64,000 nt of DNA from Trifolium pratense (GCF_020283565.1 NC_060065.1:37684409-37748408), one strand, 5' to 3'; counted from the first letter of the stretch, positions 50,001 to 61,970 are shown. Numbers and translations are program-made. The notes: a model not told the origin generated them from the sequence alone.

Positions 50001-50703
50001 TTTGAGCTCCATAAAGAGCTGTCACCTGATAATCTAGCCAATTAAAGGAAAAAAATAATGTAACGCATTGAACAAATAGTTTCATTTCACTATTTACCAG
50101 AACTTCCAACTTCTTTTAAAAGACAAATTAAGAAAATCTTAATGTGCTCATAACTGTGAGCATTAAGGCAAAGTTAGGTTAAAAACAACATTCAAAGAAA
50201 TTTTCCAGTTCAAAACACTATTCAATACCATACAAACAATCATTTACAATACAATACAATCTTCAGCAACATTTCCAATCGATGAGAACATAAGATCAGA
50301 TTTGGTTTCCTTTCCAGCAACTTAATTTTAGTGACATATTGTCAATTCTTCCAAAAGCGAAAGCTTGTAAACAATATTGGACTTTGAATTTTGAGCATAA
50401 AAAATGGAAAAAGAATTTACCCTACAGTTGTCATACCAAAAATATTAACATGCCAAATAACATACACCGCTATATTTATGCGTTTATTAAAGACAATATG
50501 AACATCAACTCACAGAGATAAGCAACTCTTTTATTGCTTGCTTCGACTTCATTAGCAACACGGAGAATAGGAGCTATCTCAACCAATGAGGAAGGCACAA
50601 CTTCACTGTCCAAAATCGGGTCTGCTCCTAAATTCCCAGCAGTCTGAGTCCGCATTAACGGCCGCCTCTGCGGTTGCTGCTCAGACCCCCTTCTATAAGA
50701 CAT
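34129..50703 (-). CDS. CALS: Callose synthase (glucan synthase-like), CALS1/2/3 clade
   Basis: This gene makes (1,3)-beta-glucan (callose) from UDP-glucose at the plasma membrane, cell plate and plasmodesmata. 42 coding exons join in frame to 1956 aa. Exons (high to low): 50703-50514, 49768-49668, 49376-49258, 49092-48999, 48839-48729, 48418-48284, 48205-48113, 48015-47924, 47787-47661, 47469-47332, 47233-47157, 47069-46970, 46370-46248, 46143-46026, 45556-45222, 44975-44923, 44832-44772, 44498-44417, 44335-44286, 44193-44107, 43394-43257, 42645-42551, 42406-42322, 42227-42067, 41720-41597, 41515-41418, 41327-41198, 41101-40950, 40439-40330, 39864-39736, 39609-39541, 39460-39271, 39174-39018, 38459-38340, 38254-38136, 38030-37947, 37359-37247, 37158-36929, 36849-36052, 35948-35898, 35346-35161, 34374-34129. 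The N terminus ([34 protein letters not shown]) and end ([16 protein letters not shown]) are those of the CALS1/2/3 clade. The Vta1/FKS1 N-terminal region is followed by membrane spans (about 480-760), a cytosolic catalytic loop (about 763-1510, with [13 protein letters not shown]) and C-terminal spans (about 1510-1930). Length matches the family. No break seen; which paralog is unresolved. Confidence 0.95.
34530..34720 (-). mobile_element. tRNA-derived SINE in callose synthase intron 41
   Basis: On the minus strand the A-box-like TTGGTCCAGTTGGTAAGG is followed by the B box GCTCGAATCCTG, then by GAGAGGACCTTGTTGG and a tail near GGATCC. This matches the design of Au-type plant SINEs. It lies in the sense orientation of the host gene. 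Confidence 0.55.
35630..35810. mobile_element. Old hAT-type MITE remnant in intron
   Basis: Paired texts such as AACCGG, GAACCGATTT, AACTGGTTC and AACTGAAT, with the end TGAACCATGAACACCCC, a frequent hAT-type terminus in plants. The other end is not clear. Confidence 0.35.
37246..37247 (-). other. GC-AG intron donor after callose synthase exon 37
   Basis: The exon ends ...GATATATTTGCAG and the intron begins GCATGT. Using this GC donor restores the expected [13 protein letters not shown]. The nearest GT would break the frame. The other 40 introns worked out use GT. Confidence 0.75.
38671..38921. mobile_element. TIR element in intron (TAGTCCCTAAA-like arms)
   Basis: 251 bp with ends AAACCATCAATTTAGTTTCT and, inverted, AAACCATCAATTTAATCC. 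The arms repeat TTTAGTCCC(A/T)AAAGTATA and its complement CTTTAGGGACTAA, like a small relative of the element at 19634. It lies between exons 33 and 34 of callose synthase. No clear target duplication. Confidence 0.65.
41790..42040. mobile_element. Stowaway-like MITE in callose synthase intron 24
   Basis: 251 bp, bounded by TA on both sides. CTCCCTCTAGACTCAATTAT is on the left and the inverse of CTCTGGACTCACATATAAGC on the right, both followed by AAGCAAAAGT. It ends 27 bases from exon 24 without disturbing the splice site. Confidence 0.75.
44061..44093. repeat. (AC)n microsatellite beside a splice donor
   Basis: About 16 AC units lie 14 bases from the end of callose synthase exon 20. In the transcript it is a GU tract close to the 5' splice site, where length changes may affect splicing. 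Confidence 0.85.
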
Positions 50704-50711
50704 CTCGATAC

Positions 50712-51674
50712 CTCAAACTAACAATCAATATCACGTCCACCTCTTATAACACCTACAAGAACTAACAACAACAAAAATATTTAAAAAAATCAAATATATT
50801 CAGTAATAACATAATAATACCAAAGTTTTAGGAACAATCATATTAAGCTCAGTAATTCCCCCAATTAGAGTTCCAAAATCAACCTCTAGCTGATAAGAAT
50901 GGGCCTGTTTGGATAAACAGGTTATTTGAAGCTTATAGCATAAGAGCTTATTCAGATAAGCACTTAAGTATAAGCTTAAATAAGCTATTTCTATAGCAAA
51001 ATATAAATTGAAGTTAAAATATTTTTGCATATGTTATAAGCTGTTTCCATAAGCTATCTTGAAGAACTTATGAAAATAAGCTAAAAAAAGCTTATGAAAA
51101 ATATTATAAGCTATTTTCATAATTTCTCCCAAAACTTATGCCGGTAAATAAGCTCAAATAAGCCAATCCAAGCAGGCCCTAAGTTAAGATTGGAACAACC
51201 AAACAGAAAAGTGAGCATAACATGCAAAAATGAGTGTGATTATACTATGATTATAATCCAGAGCAAAAAGAAAATCACTTTCCCCAAAACCCTGATTTTA
51301 TTTCCAATAAAAACCCAAAAAATGAAAGAAAAACCTAAATTCAGATTATATATTAAGAAAGTACCTTCAGTTCAAACAAACCTCAAAAAGGACATGGATG
51401 AATCAAGCCAGAAAATTTCTTCAGTTTTTCACTATCACTGAGCAACCCATTAAGCAAAACAGCAAAAAGGTTCAACTTTTACATGAATCAAGATAAGGGA
51501 ATCTAAGTATATGTAAGATCAAGTTCAGCACTAAAAAAATATTATCTTTAGAAAAAAATCAAAAAAAGTGTCTTTCAAAAGTGCAAGTGAGAATAAAAAA
51601 GAAGAAAAAAAAAACTTTATATGAAATTGAGAAAGTGAAACAAAAATAGGAATGAAATTAAAGAAGAAACTTAC
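50712..51674 (-). other. Probable 5'UTR intron of callose synthase
   Basis: Donor CTA|GTAAGTTTC at 51675/51674 and acceptor TTGAG|GTATCG at 50712/50711, eight bases before the ATG. The untranslated first exon would run from about 51850 to 51675 and contain the CT/GA tract. Inferred from splice motifs only. Confidence 0.5.
50901..51179. mobile_element. hAT-like MITE with GGGCCTGTTTGGAT ends
   Basis: 279 bp. GGGCCTGTTTGGAT and the inverse (ATCCAAGCAGGCCC) form the TIRs. The inside is made of repeated AAGCTTAT/ATAAGCT(T/A)A units, a common plant MITE type. It lies in the presumed 5'UTR intron of callose synthase. The flanking duplication is unclear. Confidence 0.75.
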
Positions 51675-51775
51675 TAGGTATTGTTAGAGAAATTGGAAAT
51701 GAAAGAGTGAAGGTTGTTGTGGAATAGTGAGGTGAGATGAGTGTGTGAGTGAGTAAGTGATTCAACCAACAAATT

Positions 51776-51796
51776 CTTTCTCTCTCTCTCTCTCTG
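51776..51796. repeat. CT tract in the callose synthase leader
   Basis: (TC)n of about 10 units, appearing as GA-rich in the transcript sense, in the presumed first noncoding exon. Confidence 0.7.
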
Positions 51797-51991
51797 AATA
51801 TCTCTCTTTGTTTTTCTAATGAATAAGTGAAGAAAGAGAGGAATAGTAACTGATGATGGATTGCATCATGTACATTCATGTTTGTTTTAACTTTTAAGTC
51901 ATCTCAAGTCAATGGACTTTAGCGGGTAAATTTTCTTCCAATAGGAGAGTGCCACGTGTCATAGCTTTCCTCTTTACAAAGAAACATTTTA

Positions 51992-53175
51992 GGCTTAAAT
52001 GCAGTTTTACCCCCCTATTTTGAAAAATGCGGAATTTTACCCCCCCTATTTTAAAATGCGGAATTTTACCCCCACTATTTTATAATTTGTTGGATTTTGC
52101 CCCCTACCAAAATTTTGCACAAAATCTGATTCTGAGCCTCAAGTTCAAGGCTACGCACAGAACTCAATTTGGATCAATAATTCACCAAACTGGTACCGAA
52201 ACGACCGCAATCGAGTTAGTTTTCCACAGAATCAAACTCCACTAAATTTGGAGTTACAGAGAGAGATTAATTACTGTTTTAGTGAAGGTCTGTTCAAATT
52301 AATTATCGTATGAAACTACTACTAGTATTCTCGTCATTCCTCTCACCCTGTAGCTCATTTTTTAATACTATTTACATGTATGGAAATCTAACGAAATTAC
52401 CCTTGTTGGCATTTCAATTTCGTCGAATTTGGAGTTACGATGTGTTCGGTAGACGATGTTGAATTTGAAGATCACAAGTAGATTTCTGCAGAATTAGTAA
52501 TTGGACAGACCTTCACTAAAACGGTAATTAATCTCTCTCTGTAACTCCAAATTTAGTGGGGTTTGATTCTGTGGAAAGCTAACTCGATTACGGTCATTTC
52601 GGTAGCCATTTGGTGAATTATGGATCCAAATTGAGTTGTATGCGAAGCTTTGAAGTTGTGACCCGAAAGCAGATTTTTTGCAGAATTTTGGGGACATACC
52701 TTCACTAAAACGGTAATTAATCTCTCTTTGTAACTCCAAATTCAGTGGGGTTTGATTATGTGGAAAGATAACTCGATTACGGTCATTTCGGTAGCCGTTT
52801 GGTGAATTATGGATTCAAATTGAGTTGTATGCGAAGCTTTGAAGTTGTGACTCGAAAGCAAATTTTTTGCAGAATTTTGGGGGACATACCTTCACTAAAA
52901 CGGTAATTAATCTCTCTTTGTAACTCCAAATTCAGTGGGGTTTGATTATGTGGAAAGATAACTCGATTACGGTCATTTCGGTATCCTTTTGGTAAATTAT
53001 TGATCAAAATTGAGTTGTGTGCGAAGCTTTAAAGTTGTGACTCGAAAGCAGAATTTTAGGGGGGGCAAAATCCAACAAATTATAAAACAGGGGGGGTAAA
53101 AGTCCGCGTTTTAAAACCGGGGGGGGTAAAATTCCAATTTAATCAAAACAGGGGGGGCAAAACTGCATTTAAGCC
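51992..53175. mobile_element. Mutator-like TIR element with perfect 9-bp TSD, in callose synthase promoter
   Basis: Ends GGCTTAAATGCAGTTTT and inverse. The TIRs extend over about 110 bases with spaced TTTTACCCCCC / GGGGGGGTAAAA motifs. Perfect AACATTTTA flanks it at 51983-51991 and 53176-53184. The core holds three direct copies of a 190-bp unit (starting at 52508, 52699 and 52889 with CCTTCACTAAAACGGTAATT) and one inverted copy at about 52103-52285. No coding sequence. It sits only about 150 bp upstream of the presumed transcript start. Confidence 0.85.
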
Positions 53176-53184
53176 AACATTTTA

Positions 53185-53510
53185 TTAGTAGGCTATGCAA
53201 CGATGTATCACCTTCACGAGTCTTCTTTTGTGGACAAAATGATCAATATTACTATAACGAATATAATTTTGCAAAATTTATCGTTTGGATTGAAATGTTA
53301 TATGATATAGAACATCCATAAAAAAGTTTAGAAAATTGAAAATTCAATGGTGAATTTAAAATTTTATGGATGATCTATGATATAAATTTTTAATCCAACT
53401 GTGAATTTTGTGAAATTCGTGTTCGTTATAACGTTATTCATGATTGGTCCACCAGTAGTCCATATTAGAAGTTGTCTTTATAACTATCTTGATTTTTTTT
53501 TCTTTTACCA
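53185..53510. other. Intergenic, no gene seen
   Basis: Contains AAATTCACAGTTGG / GATTGGTCCACCAG-type text with partly symmetric halves (53230-53300 against 53330-53425), possibly an old TIR element. Confidence 0.35.
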
Positions 53511-53515
53511 CCAGT

Positions 53516-53640
53516 TTAATCTGGTTCGAGATTAGTTATGGCATTAAATAGTTCAAACCACCTCCCGATCACAGTTGTGGAGGATCGAACCATAATTCTC
53601 CCTACCACGTTCAGCTTCAATCATCATTGAACTAACTATT
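53516..53640 (-). mobile_element. tRNA-derived SINE
   Basis: On the minus strand TAGTTCAATGATGATTGAAG (A-box region) is followed by ATGGTTCGATCCTCC (B box), then GTGATCGGGAGGTGG, TTTAATGCCATAACTAATC and CGAACCAGATT, a text order shared by legume SINEs. Confidence 0.6.
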
Positions 53641-53959
53641 AATTTGGTATAACTAACTTAACTTATATTGGGTTAGACTAACACAACACAACACAATTAA
53701 GGTTATTTGTTGTGAATTAAATGAGAAATTTTGAGTTTAAATTCTTACTTCTTTTTTTTTTTTTACTTAAGTTTAAATTCTTACTTATGTATATTGTAAT
53801 GTTTATATATCAATTGAGTTATCTTCAAATGAGTAAATACATTTTTTTTCCTCATAATTGTCACCATTTAAAAAAAATAAGTCTAATAAATTAATAATTG
53901 TCGTTTTTCATTTTCCAACTTATATTAATTATTTTTTCTCATTATATCCTTTATTAATT

Positions 53960-54145
53960 GGGTCTTGCTAACGAGTGTCTCCGGGGGCACACTTTAAGCA
54001 TTCCATTAAAAGAAACTTTTTATTCAAAAAAATTAAGCACTCTAATTTCCAATGTGTTGACTTTACGCATTTTCATAAAAATTCTATAAAAAATTTACTA
54101 TTTAATGGCTTAAAGAGTGCCCGGGGACACTATTTAGCATTTGCC
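53960..54145. mobile_element. Mutator-like MITE, near copy of 25542-25726
   Basis: 186 bp. Left end GGGTCTTGCTAACGAGTGTC, right end inverse of GGCAAATGCTAAATAGTGTC. Flanks TTATTAATT and TTATTAATA agree in 8 of 9 bases, supporting a 9-bp duplication. Confidence 0.75.
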
Positions 54146-54542
54146 TTATTAATATTATGTGTATTACTTTTAAAAAAATTTGACAACGTGTATTACTCTT
54201 ATTAAATCTTAATTATAAATAAAATTTTTGTGAAATCTAAAAATTTCATATTTCTTTTTCATTTTCCAATCTTATATTAATTTTTTTTTTCTCATTATAT
54301 CCTTGATTAATATTATGTGTATTACTTTCATTTTTTTTGACAACGTGTATTACTCTTATTTGTCAAAATACTTTTTTTTTTCATATTTAATCATGTTATT
54401 TGAAACCTATTTAAGCTGTCGCTCCTACAATAACAATTCTACTAATTATTAATCTCATAATTAAGTAGAAAAACTTTAATTAAATCCAGATATGCATGTT
54501 TTTATCTTATGTAGAATTTCTCCTATCAAAAAGAAAAGGAAA

Positions 54543-54597
<55 letters not shown>
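54543..54597. repeat. (ATCT)n microsatellite
   Basis: About 13 units of CTAT/ATCT. It passes directly into TCTATTAAAGATAAAAGGG and then GCTAAGTTAGCCCTAATCTA, which resembles a Helitron 5' end. No 3' end is found, so at most a Helitron fragment. Confidence 0.8.
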
Positions 54598-54697
54598 TAA
54601 AGATAAAAGGGAAAATCCAAAGTTGGGGACAAGCTAAGTTAGCCCTAATCTAAATTAAGCAATCGTGACGTGACAATGCATGTGTATATAAATACTA

Positions 54698-54954
54698 CTC
54701 CCTCCGTTCTATAATGAGTGAGTCGGTTGACTGTGTCACGCATGTCAATGCATAACTTTGATGATTAATATTTTTAATTGTATAATAGTAAAAATTATAA
54801 AAATATGATATTTTGAAAATACTCATCAAGATGAATCCAACAATATCTTATATGCTAATATTTGTTTTTATTTATTAGTAAAAAAATAGGATCAAAATAA
54901 AATATGTGAATAGTCTATATAGTCAAAATAACTCACTCATTTTGGGAAAGAGAA
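54698..54954. mobile_element. Stowaway-like MITE
   Basis: TA then CTCCCTCCGTTCTATAATG on the left; on the right the inverse of TTCTCTTTCCCAAAATGAG, then TA. The internal text GTCAATGCATAACTTTG matches the split element at 1790-2525. Confidence 0.75.
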
Positions 54955-56286
54955 TAGAAAAATTAAATGGAAAAAATAAAGAAAACCAAGAGTCCAGGAC
55001 ATTTTAATTTTTTTTTTTTTTTTGATATAGAAGACATTTTAAATATTTATTAATAAATAGTATACACATAATTATGTAAGTATTATTGTACTAAGTACTA
55101 GTCAGTTAGTTGATAGTTATAGAGATTTTAATCTGGAGTGTCTAAATTTAAACTCTAAAAATTTCATATTTCTCACTAATAAATAGATAATGCTACTTCT
55201 ACAAAAAAAAAAAAAAATAGATAATGCTATTAAAAAAATTATATTAACGTCGTAAGCTTAGTTAGTTAGTAGTGTAAGAATTGGTGTCCGAACCTCGGAC
55301 ATTCTACTTATTATGGACCGTCTGTGTAAATTTTTACGCGTAGTTCACATTCAAGTTCAAGGCGTCCTTTCTAAATTATTGAATAATACTAGTAAAACAA
55401 CAAAAGACGAAGACATATATACCTATATACCACCTATTATTTTTATAAAAAAAATATACTACTACCTATTATTTCCCTTTTGCATTATACTTTTGTCAAT
55501 AAATCTTACGGATCCTTATCAAAACAAACAAAAATTCTAGAAAATTATTTCATACATGGGTCATGAAACAAGTCGCAGTGGCTTTTGTCTATCTATATAT
55601 ATTCTATAGTATAGTCTATAATCCTTCGATCCGAGTCAAGACCCTCTCCATTTTATCTCTCTATTTATTCTTTCCATTACTACTATAATTTTAAGCATTT
55701 TAGAATATATATTTATATTTTAAGCATGTCGATGCATAACTTTAACTGTTATTAAAAATCTTTAAGCAAAAATCTATGCTTTCAAATTCAATAATTTATT
55801 TTGAATAATCTCCTTGTGCGCCAAAGTATCCGTTTGATGCGAATGAGATAAAAAATTGTAAACCGTTTTAACTATATACCCTTCATTAGGAGCCAAGATC
55901 TAAATTCATTTATCAAACCTGATTGTAGCAAAAAAAATTAAGAAACCGTTACTAAATGTTGAGCACATCAAAACTTAAGAAAATATCATTGTTTGGAACC
56001 TTCCCCACAAAAAATAATTTAAAATCAAATTAGGATAATATAATCAAATTACACAAAAAAAATTAATATAAAATTAAATATAAAAAAATACAACCAAAAG
56101 ATATATTACTGTTAGGGTCGATCCCGAGTATTTGAAGAAAAAAAAAATACTCTTGGTAAAAAAAAAAAATAATAATAATAATACTCTTGTGTTGATAAAA
56201 ATAAAATAATAATAATAGTTATTGGTTGGTTCATAGCGGTGAAGGAGGCAGTTGCAGAACGAAAGAGACGCATAGGAAGAAATCCC
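54955..56286. other. Intergenic, promoter side of the gene at 56287
   Basis: AT-rich with T and A runs. At 55250-55310 there is tRNA-like/SINE-type text (GTGTCCGAACCTCGGAC). No gene seen. Confidence 0.4.
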
Positions 56287-58681
56287 ATGGCAGAGGAAGG
56301 GAAACCCGATGCTCAACTCTTTCAGCTTCTCTCCAATCTCCTCCTTGAGGTTCACTATTATTCAATTCAATTCTCTCTTTTTCATTCATCATTTATTTGT
56401 TTATTCGATCTTCTCAATCTGATTTTTCAATTTTCAACCACTTTGATTTATCTTGTATGTATCTCAATCTGGTTAATTAGGAGTATGTGTTAACAAGTCT
56501 CACATCGGATCGGATTTCAATTTTCAACCTGTTAGGAACTTGAGAGTGAGAGAACCAGGGTTTTCAAATAGCGGCACTATAAAAAATATTAACAAATCAC
56601 TATTATTATTATTATTATGTGATATGCTATCTATCTAGTACAAAATGTTGTTAAATTGTAGGTATAGCTGTAGCATTCCAGAATTTGAATGAACCTCTAT
56701 TTTCCGCTGTTGACGATAAGCAAAATTAAGTAAGTAAGTAAGGAAGGAAATATTTTTACTGCCATGGAGCTATGTTCTTAAGTTATTTTGAACATGTCAT
56801 ATTTATTGATCATTTATCTTGTGGTTCATAATAAGATTTCATTTCAAATTAAAAAAAAAAAATAGGTCTTCTGATCCATGATTTCAATCTCAATTTGATA
56901 ACCATGATTAAGTGTAGTATAATCCTCTTTGGGGAAACAACGGTTGTAGAGCCAAACTCATGGTTAATTTAATTTACACACTTCTTTGGGCTCTCCGTGT
57001 ACTAAAAAAATCAATTTATCCAGTTATCAGTCAGTGATATACATTTGTAAGATAAATTGTAGTCGTAAGATGAATATTTGGAAAATCAATGGATAATTCA
57101 TCTCGGTAACATGCTGAAAGATGTTAATCCTTTGGTTTGAGTAACCCCGTAAGAAAAATTACAAACAAAAACTTGATATGCATTGATGTGTTTTAAGTGT
57201 GAATTAGTGTTAAGATGCCATTATAAGGTTCCTTTATGCATTTGTCTTTTCCCTATAGAGAACTGTTTCTTCGTCTATCCCTCGTTTCTTGGCAGCATTC
57301 ACTTGTATATAGAATGGCTCCATTTCTAAGAATCCTATAGTTTGGCTATGTAGTGAACTGCAATACTATAGTTTATTGCTGTGCCATCATGCTGCAGTAT
57401 GGTACTTTCTAAAGGTCAAATGCTGTTATCTGGACCTTGCAATATTACTTTGCATGTATTTTCAACAGATGGTTGCATGTTTTATCATGAAGTTGTTGTT
57501 AATGTTTTTATTATGATGATTACTTTAGGACCACAATACATTAAACGGAACAATAAAGTATGCAAATCTTCCTCTTAACTGTATCGTTTTGGACTGAATT
57601 ATTGATTGATTAAATATCAGTTGTGTTTGGTTTCTGAAGATTGGAGATGAATGAGCATAAAACTATAAAAGAGGATATCCTATAACAACAAACAATGTGC
57701 TTTCCTAGTAGAAATAGAAGTCACTTTAATGACGTAATTTACTTTAGAACTAAGTTTTTTTTTTCTTAGACTGTCTAATTATCGGTTATCCTTCATTAGT
57801 CAGCTTTTCTTACTGAAACTTTTATTTGTCTTCTTCTTAAATATAAAATAATAAAAAATCCACAACATCTTTGTTGAAACTATGGATTTTTGGATTCTCC
57901 ATTGGGACTCTGTATTGTGAATTGATCAAATTGTTTGCAGTATAGTGAACTGAGTTTCTTGTGTTAAAGGCCTAAGATAGGGCAGGATTAATGTTTTCCA
58001 GCTCAGAACTCAGAAGAACACATTCCTAGGATTCTACGATCTTTATGTCATTTAACTATCATTCTAGATTACCTAATTTATATACTAACTTCAAATTTGG
58101 TTCCACTGCTCATGTAAACAGAAGAAAATATAACCACTTTGTATCCCTTGATGCCCCTGATTCTGTAAGTAATTCTAGTAATTATTGCTATATATATATA
58201 TTCATAAATATCTTATGATGAACCCGTGTAGGTAGAAGCATTGACGAACCAAGAAGAAGTTGAACTGCGTTCTAAAATTGAAACTCTTGGATTAGAGGTC
58301 ACAAAAGTTCCTTCAAAGTCAACCAAACAGCTTGACGAGGTCGTTTTCACTCTATAGTTTAGCCATCACTTGATAAACAATTCTCTGCATCTCTCTGATG
58401 GAATGAAATATCATTATCTTCCTTTCCTTTTTTGATTACTTGTTTTGTCTACACAGTTGGAAATAGCTAAGGAGTTGGATAGATTATCAGCAAAATTGGA
58501 CGATGTTGATGAGATGATATCATCCACCATGGCTGCAGATCCTCAAGTAAGGTCTCTCTTGAGCTGTACAGCTGATGTGTGGATGCCAGTTATCACTGCT
58601 ACCTCTGAAGAAAGGCGTAGTTTTACAGCATCTCCCGGAGACAACAAAACCACCCAGACAGATGCAGAAAGCTCTAAATAA
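56287..58681 (+). CDS. Conserved plant protein of unknown function, 131 aa
   Basis: Exons 56287-56349, 58232-58339 and 58457-58681 join in frame at phase 0 (21+36+74 aa). The first intron is 1882 bp, the second 117 bp. The protein starts MAEEGKPDAQLFQLLSNLLLE, continues with a charged helical stretch (VEALTNQEEVELRSKIETLG, EVTKVPSKSTKQLDELEIAK, ELDRLSAKLDDVDEMIS) suggesting a coiled coil, then TADVWMPVITATSEERRSF and a polar tail. I recognise it as resembling small conserved plant proteins but cannot name a function. No signal peptide or membrane segment. An in-frame ATG at 56239 would add 16 basic residues; the 56287 start fits the MAEE beginning better. Confidence 0.8.
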
Positions 58682-59122
58682 ATTCCTATTTTATTGTCAA
58701 TGAATATGGATAAAATGTTAGTGCTTTGTATTATTTTCATTATAAACTGACATGCATAAAGAAAGTGTTTCACTATACTGTTCTTTTTACTGGCAAGATA
58801 TAAAAAGGAGGATGTGTATTCTACTTCGCAGCTTACTCTGTAGCTTTTTAGTTTGGCTTGTACCAATATGTTCATTTTTTGCTTTGAAATTTTGAAATGG
58901 ACTTGATTATGCTGTGGACATTTACATGATAAAAGTCACGATAATGTATTATAAAATTTCATTTTAGCCACTAGACTATTTGAAAAAAAAAAAGTTATCC
59001 AACAATATCTTCACTTAGTTCATACCATTATTAAGTCATGCATTTAGTAATGAATCAATTATATCTATTCCTATATCTATATCTATTCTATATATATCTT
59101 TATCTTTGTATCTTTATCTTTA
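58682..59122. other. 3' flank of the 131-aa protein gene
   Basis: Contains the likely 3'UTR up to about 58900, then AT-rich text with CTATATCT repeats (59055-59122). Confidence 0.4.
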
Positions 59123-59211
59123 TCTTTATATATATAAAAGTTACTAAGTCTCCAGCTAAACTTAATTTAACCCTAATCCTAACCCTAAATATTCATGTAG
59201 TAATGTTAAAA

Positions 59212-59290
59212 AAATACTCAACAAGATTTGAACTCATGACCTTTTCGTTACTCTTTTTTTTAGACTTACGACCGACCCATATCAATTAAT
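59212..59290 (-). other. tRNA-like B box near the Helitron 5' end
   Basis: On the minus strand a GATATGGGTCGGTCG stretch precedes AGTTCAAATCTTG, a B-box match. It is antisense to the Helitron and about 90-165 bases inside the proposed 5' end. Confidence 0.4.
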
Positions 59291-61961
59291 TTGATATAAT
59301 TTTGTAATTAACATCATTTAAATGCACCATATTTAACCTTAACACATTTAATTTTTCTTTTTATATACAAAAACCACTTTAATATGTATGTTACAGCATT
59401 TTTTTATACAAATTCAATATTTTTTTTGTTTATATAGAAATCAATTATTAAGATATGCTATGCAAATATTTAATTTGTTTAAATAATTAAAATATTGAAA
59501 CTTAACTTGCGCTACGTTGTTTAAGAGGTTTTTATTGTTTTTTTTATTATTATTATTATTTTTTCTTTTATATACTCTAACTATTCATTCTCGCCGCATT
59601 TTATATTTTTTTACTTTTTTTTAACAAACAACATCATTGTATCCAAATCCAATAATTGACTTAGAGAAGTACGTCAATCATTGTTGGATCAAATATCAAA
59701 GTTATTATGTTGAATTTCATCTTGGTAAAGTAAGTATACCTATTATTTCAAATAAATGTATTTGAATATTTTTATTTTTTTTATCAGATGTCCCTGAAGG
59801 GGACTGGAATATATTTCTTTTTATGTAATACACGCTTTTATGCAAATCCAATTTTTATTTTTACACAAATAAACTTAATTCATTTTATTCATAATGATAG
59901 TTTCAAACTTTCAATATATGGAATAATCAATTATAGAAATTTGTGTAAAAAAAAATCAATAATAGAAATTTGTGCGGGTTTGAATTTCTACAATTTTGTT
60001 TCTAAATTCAAAATTAATGACTATTAATGTACAACATTTTTTTTGAACGCTATTAATGTACAATATTATTTTTCGGTTACTACAAACATGAATTAAGGGA
60101 ATGATTATTTTGATTACTCAATAATTTTGACTATAAATATAGGTTTTGACTTAGACACTTTTCACACCACTTTTAATTCACAATTTATGTTATTGAAATT
60201 GAAATTATCTATAAACCTCTATCAATTGATTCATTTCTATTTGTAGCATCTTACCGTCAAAATTTTGGAACATACTTACATTCTCTTCTCATGGTTATTG
60301 TATTATTTTTTTATTTAAGTTAGAACTGTCAATGTTTTCTATTTTATTATAGGCCTTACTATTCTACAATTTCTCTACTAGCATCATAGAATTAACTTTG
60401 TTAGTATTCTTTTTCTCGGGTTTGAGATCACAGACCCATGGTACTTAGTAGTCAAAATTCTTCGTGGTTCATACGAGGTTTGTCCTGCTTTCAAATTTTG
60501 ATTTTTTTTTTTATCTATTTTTGTTTTCCCTTGATTCAAGCAAGTGAAGCTAAAAGAACAAAATTATATTTGTGTGAAGTGTACATCTTTATCCAATTTT
60601 TTTTTTTTATATTTATATAGATTACTATGTTAGGTTTTTTCTCCTTATAAGTGTTAATTGGCAGGTGTATATACTTTAGCAGCTAACCCTAATGAACCCT
60701 ACAGCCAACAAAAAAAAGTATTTTGACTTCTTTTTCATATGGTTATAGTGATATTTTTCTCTGGCTGAGTGATTTAGACGGTCTGAATTAGACCTTCAAA
60801 TTCTATCTTTGCCTAATCTTTTGATTTTACTCAATTATTTCAGGACTTTTGGAATAAATTTATTTCTTTTATTTCTAATGGACAATTTGATATTTTGAAT
60901 GGCAAATCATCAATTCGACATGTGAATTCATTGATATCATCATATATATGAAGTGAACATGTATGTCCTTTTGATATTGGAAGCAACATTGAATAAACAT
61001 GATCCCATATATATTTTGAAGAATGTAAGATTGAGAAAGTCTAATATAATACTCTTAATTTTTGTAACTGATGATTGTGTTTTTATTTATTTTCCATTCA
61101 ATTTTTCCTTTTCAATTTTTAGAATATTGTTAAGTTTCAATAAATTAGTTTGTTTGATATATATGGTATATATGGCAACCGCGAATGCTAATTTTGATCA
61201 AGTCAATACACAAGTGAATAGTCATTTAAGTGATCATTACACAGATTTTTAATGAAACTATTTTTAGAACTTATTAATCATATTATAGTAAGTCAACTAT
61301 TTGTATTATGTCATAATTTTAATTTATCTTTTCCTTTAATGATTTATGTACAAGTGGTAGCTAATGATCCAAATAAATTTGATATTCATGAGTAATAACG
61401 TCACGTGATAATCATTTTGTTTCAATTACTTCTACAACGATTTTCTCCTATAAATATAATCATGAAAGATTTTATAAATTAATTTAAACAAAATTCAATG
61501 ATAAGATCTTCTTTTCATTTAAAAAATTTCTACCATTTTTTTTTCTAACAATAGAGTTGAGAATCGAACATAAATAATGTAATAATATATTAATAATAAA
61601 ATAAAAACTTCGGGCGTTAGCCCTTTTTTATCACCAAAAAAACAAAAAAAACTTCTTATCATCACTTTAAATAAAAACAGTGTGTCTTAAATAACAAAAA
61701 AAAAAGGTTGGATTATCGCTTAAAAAAAACATAGTCTTAAAAGAATATTCCTTTTCTTTTTGATTTAAAAATGGCAATTGAGAATTATTAATAAAGGGTT
61801 TTGTTTTCAACTGGACTAAAACATAATTACACTAAAGGCTCAGCACACCTTAAAGACTAAGATAACTCTCCATAATACACGTCAGACACAACACATAGTT
61901 TAGATTTGAATTTGGAATTGGTATTGGTAATGCGAGTTGTAATTATACCAAACACATATAG
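59291..61961. other. Helitron interior, no gene seen
   Basis: Very AT-rich. 61187-61250 (AATTTTGATCAAGTCAA...CATTTAAGTGAT) matches 12474-12530. Open frames here lack domains and have low-complexity Phe/Ile/Leu content. Confidence 0.4.
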
Positions 61962-61970
61962 TTAAGATTG

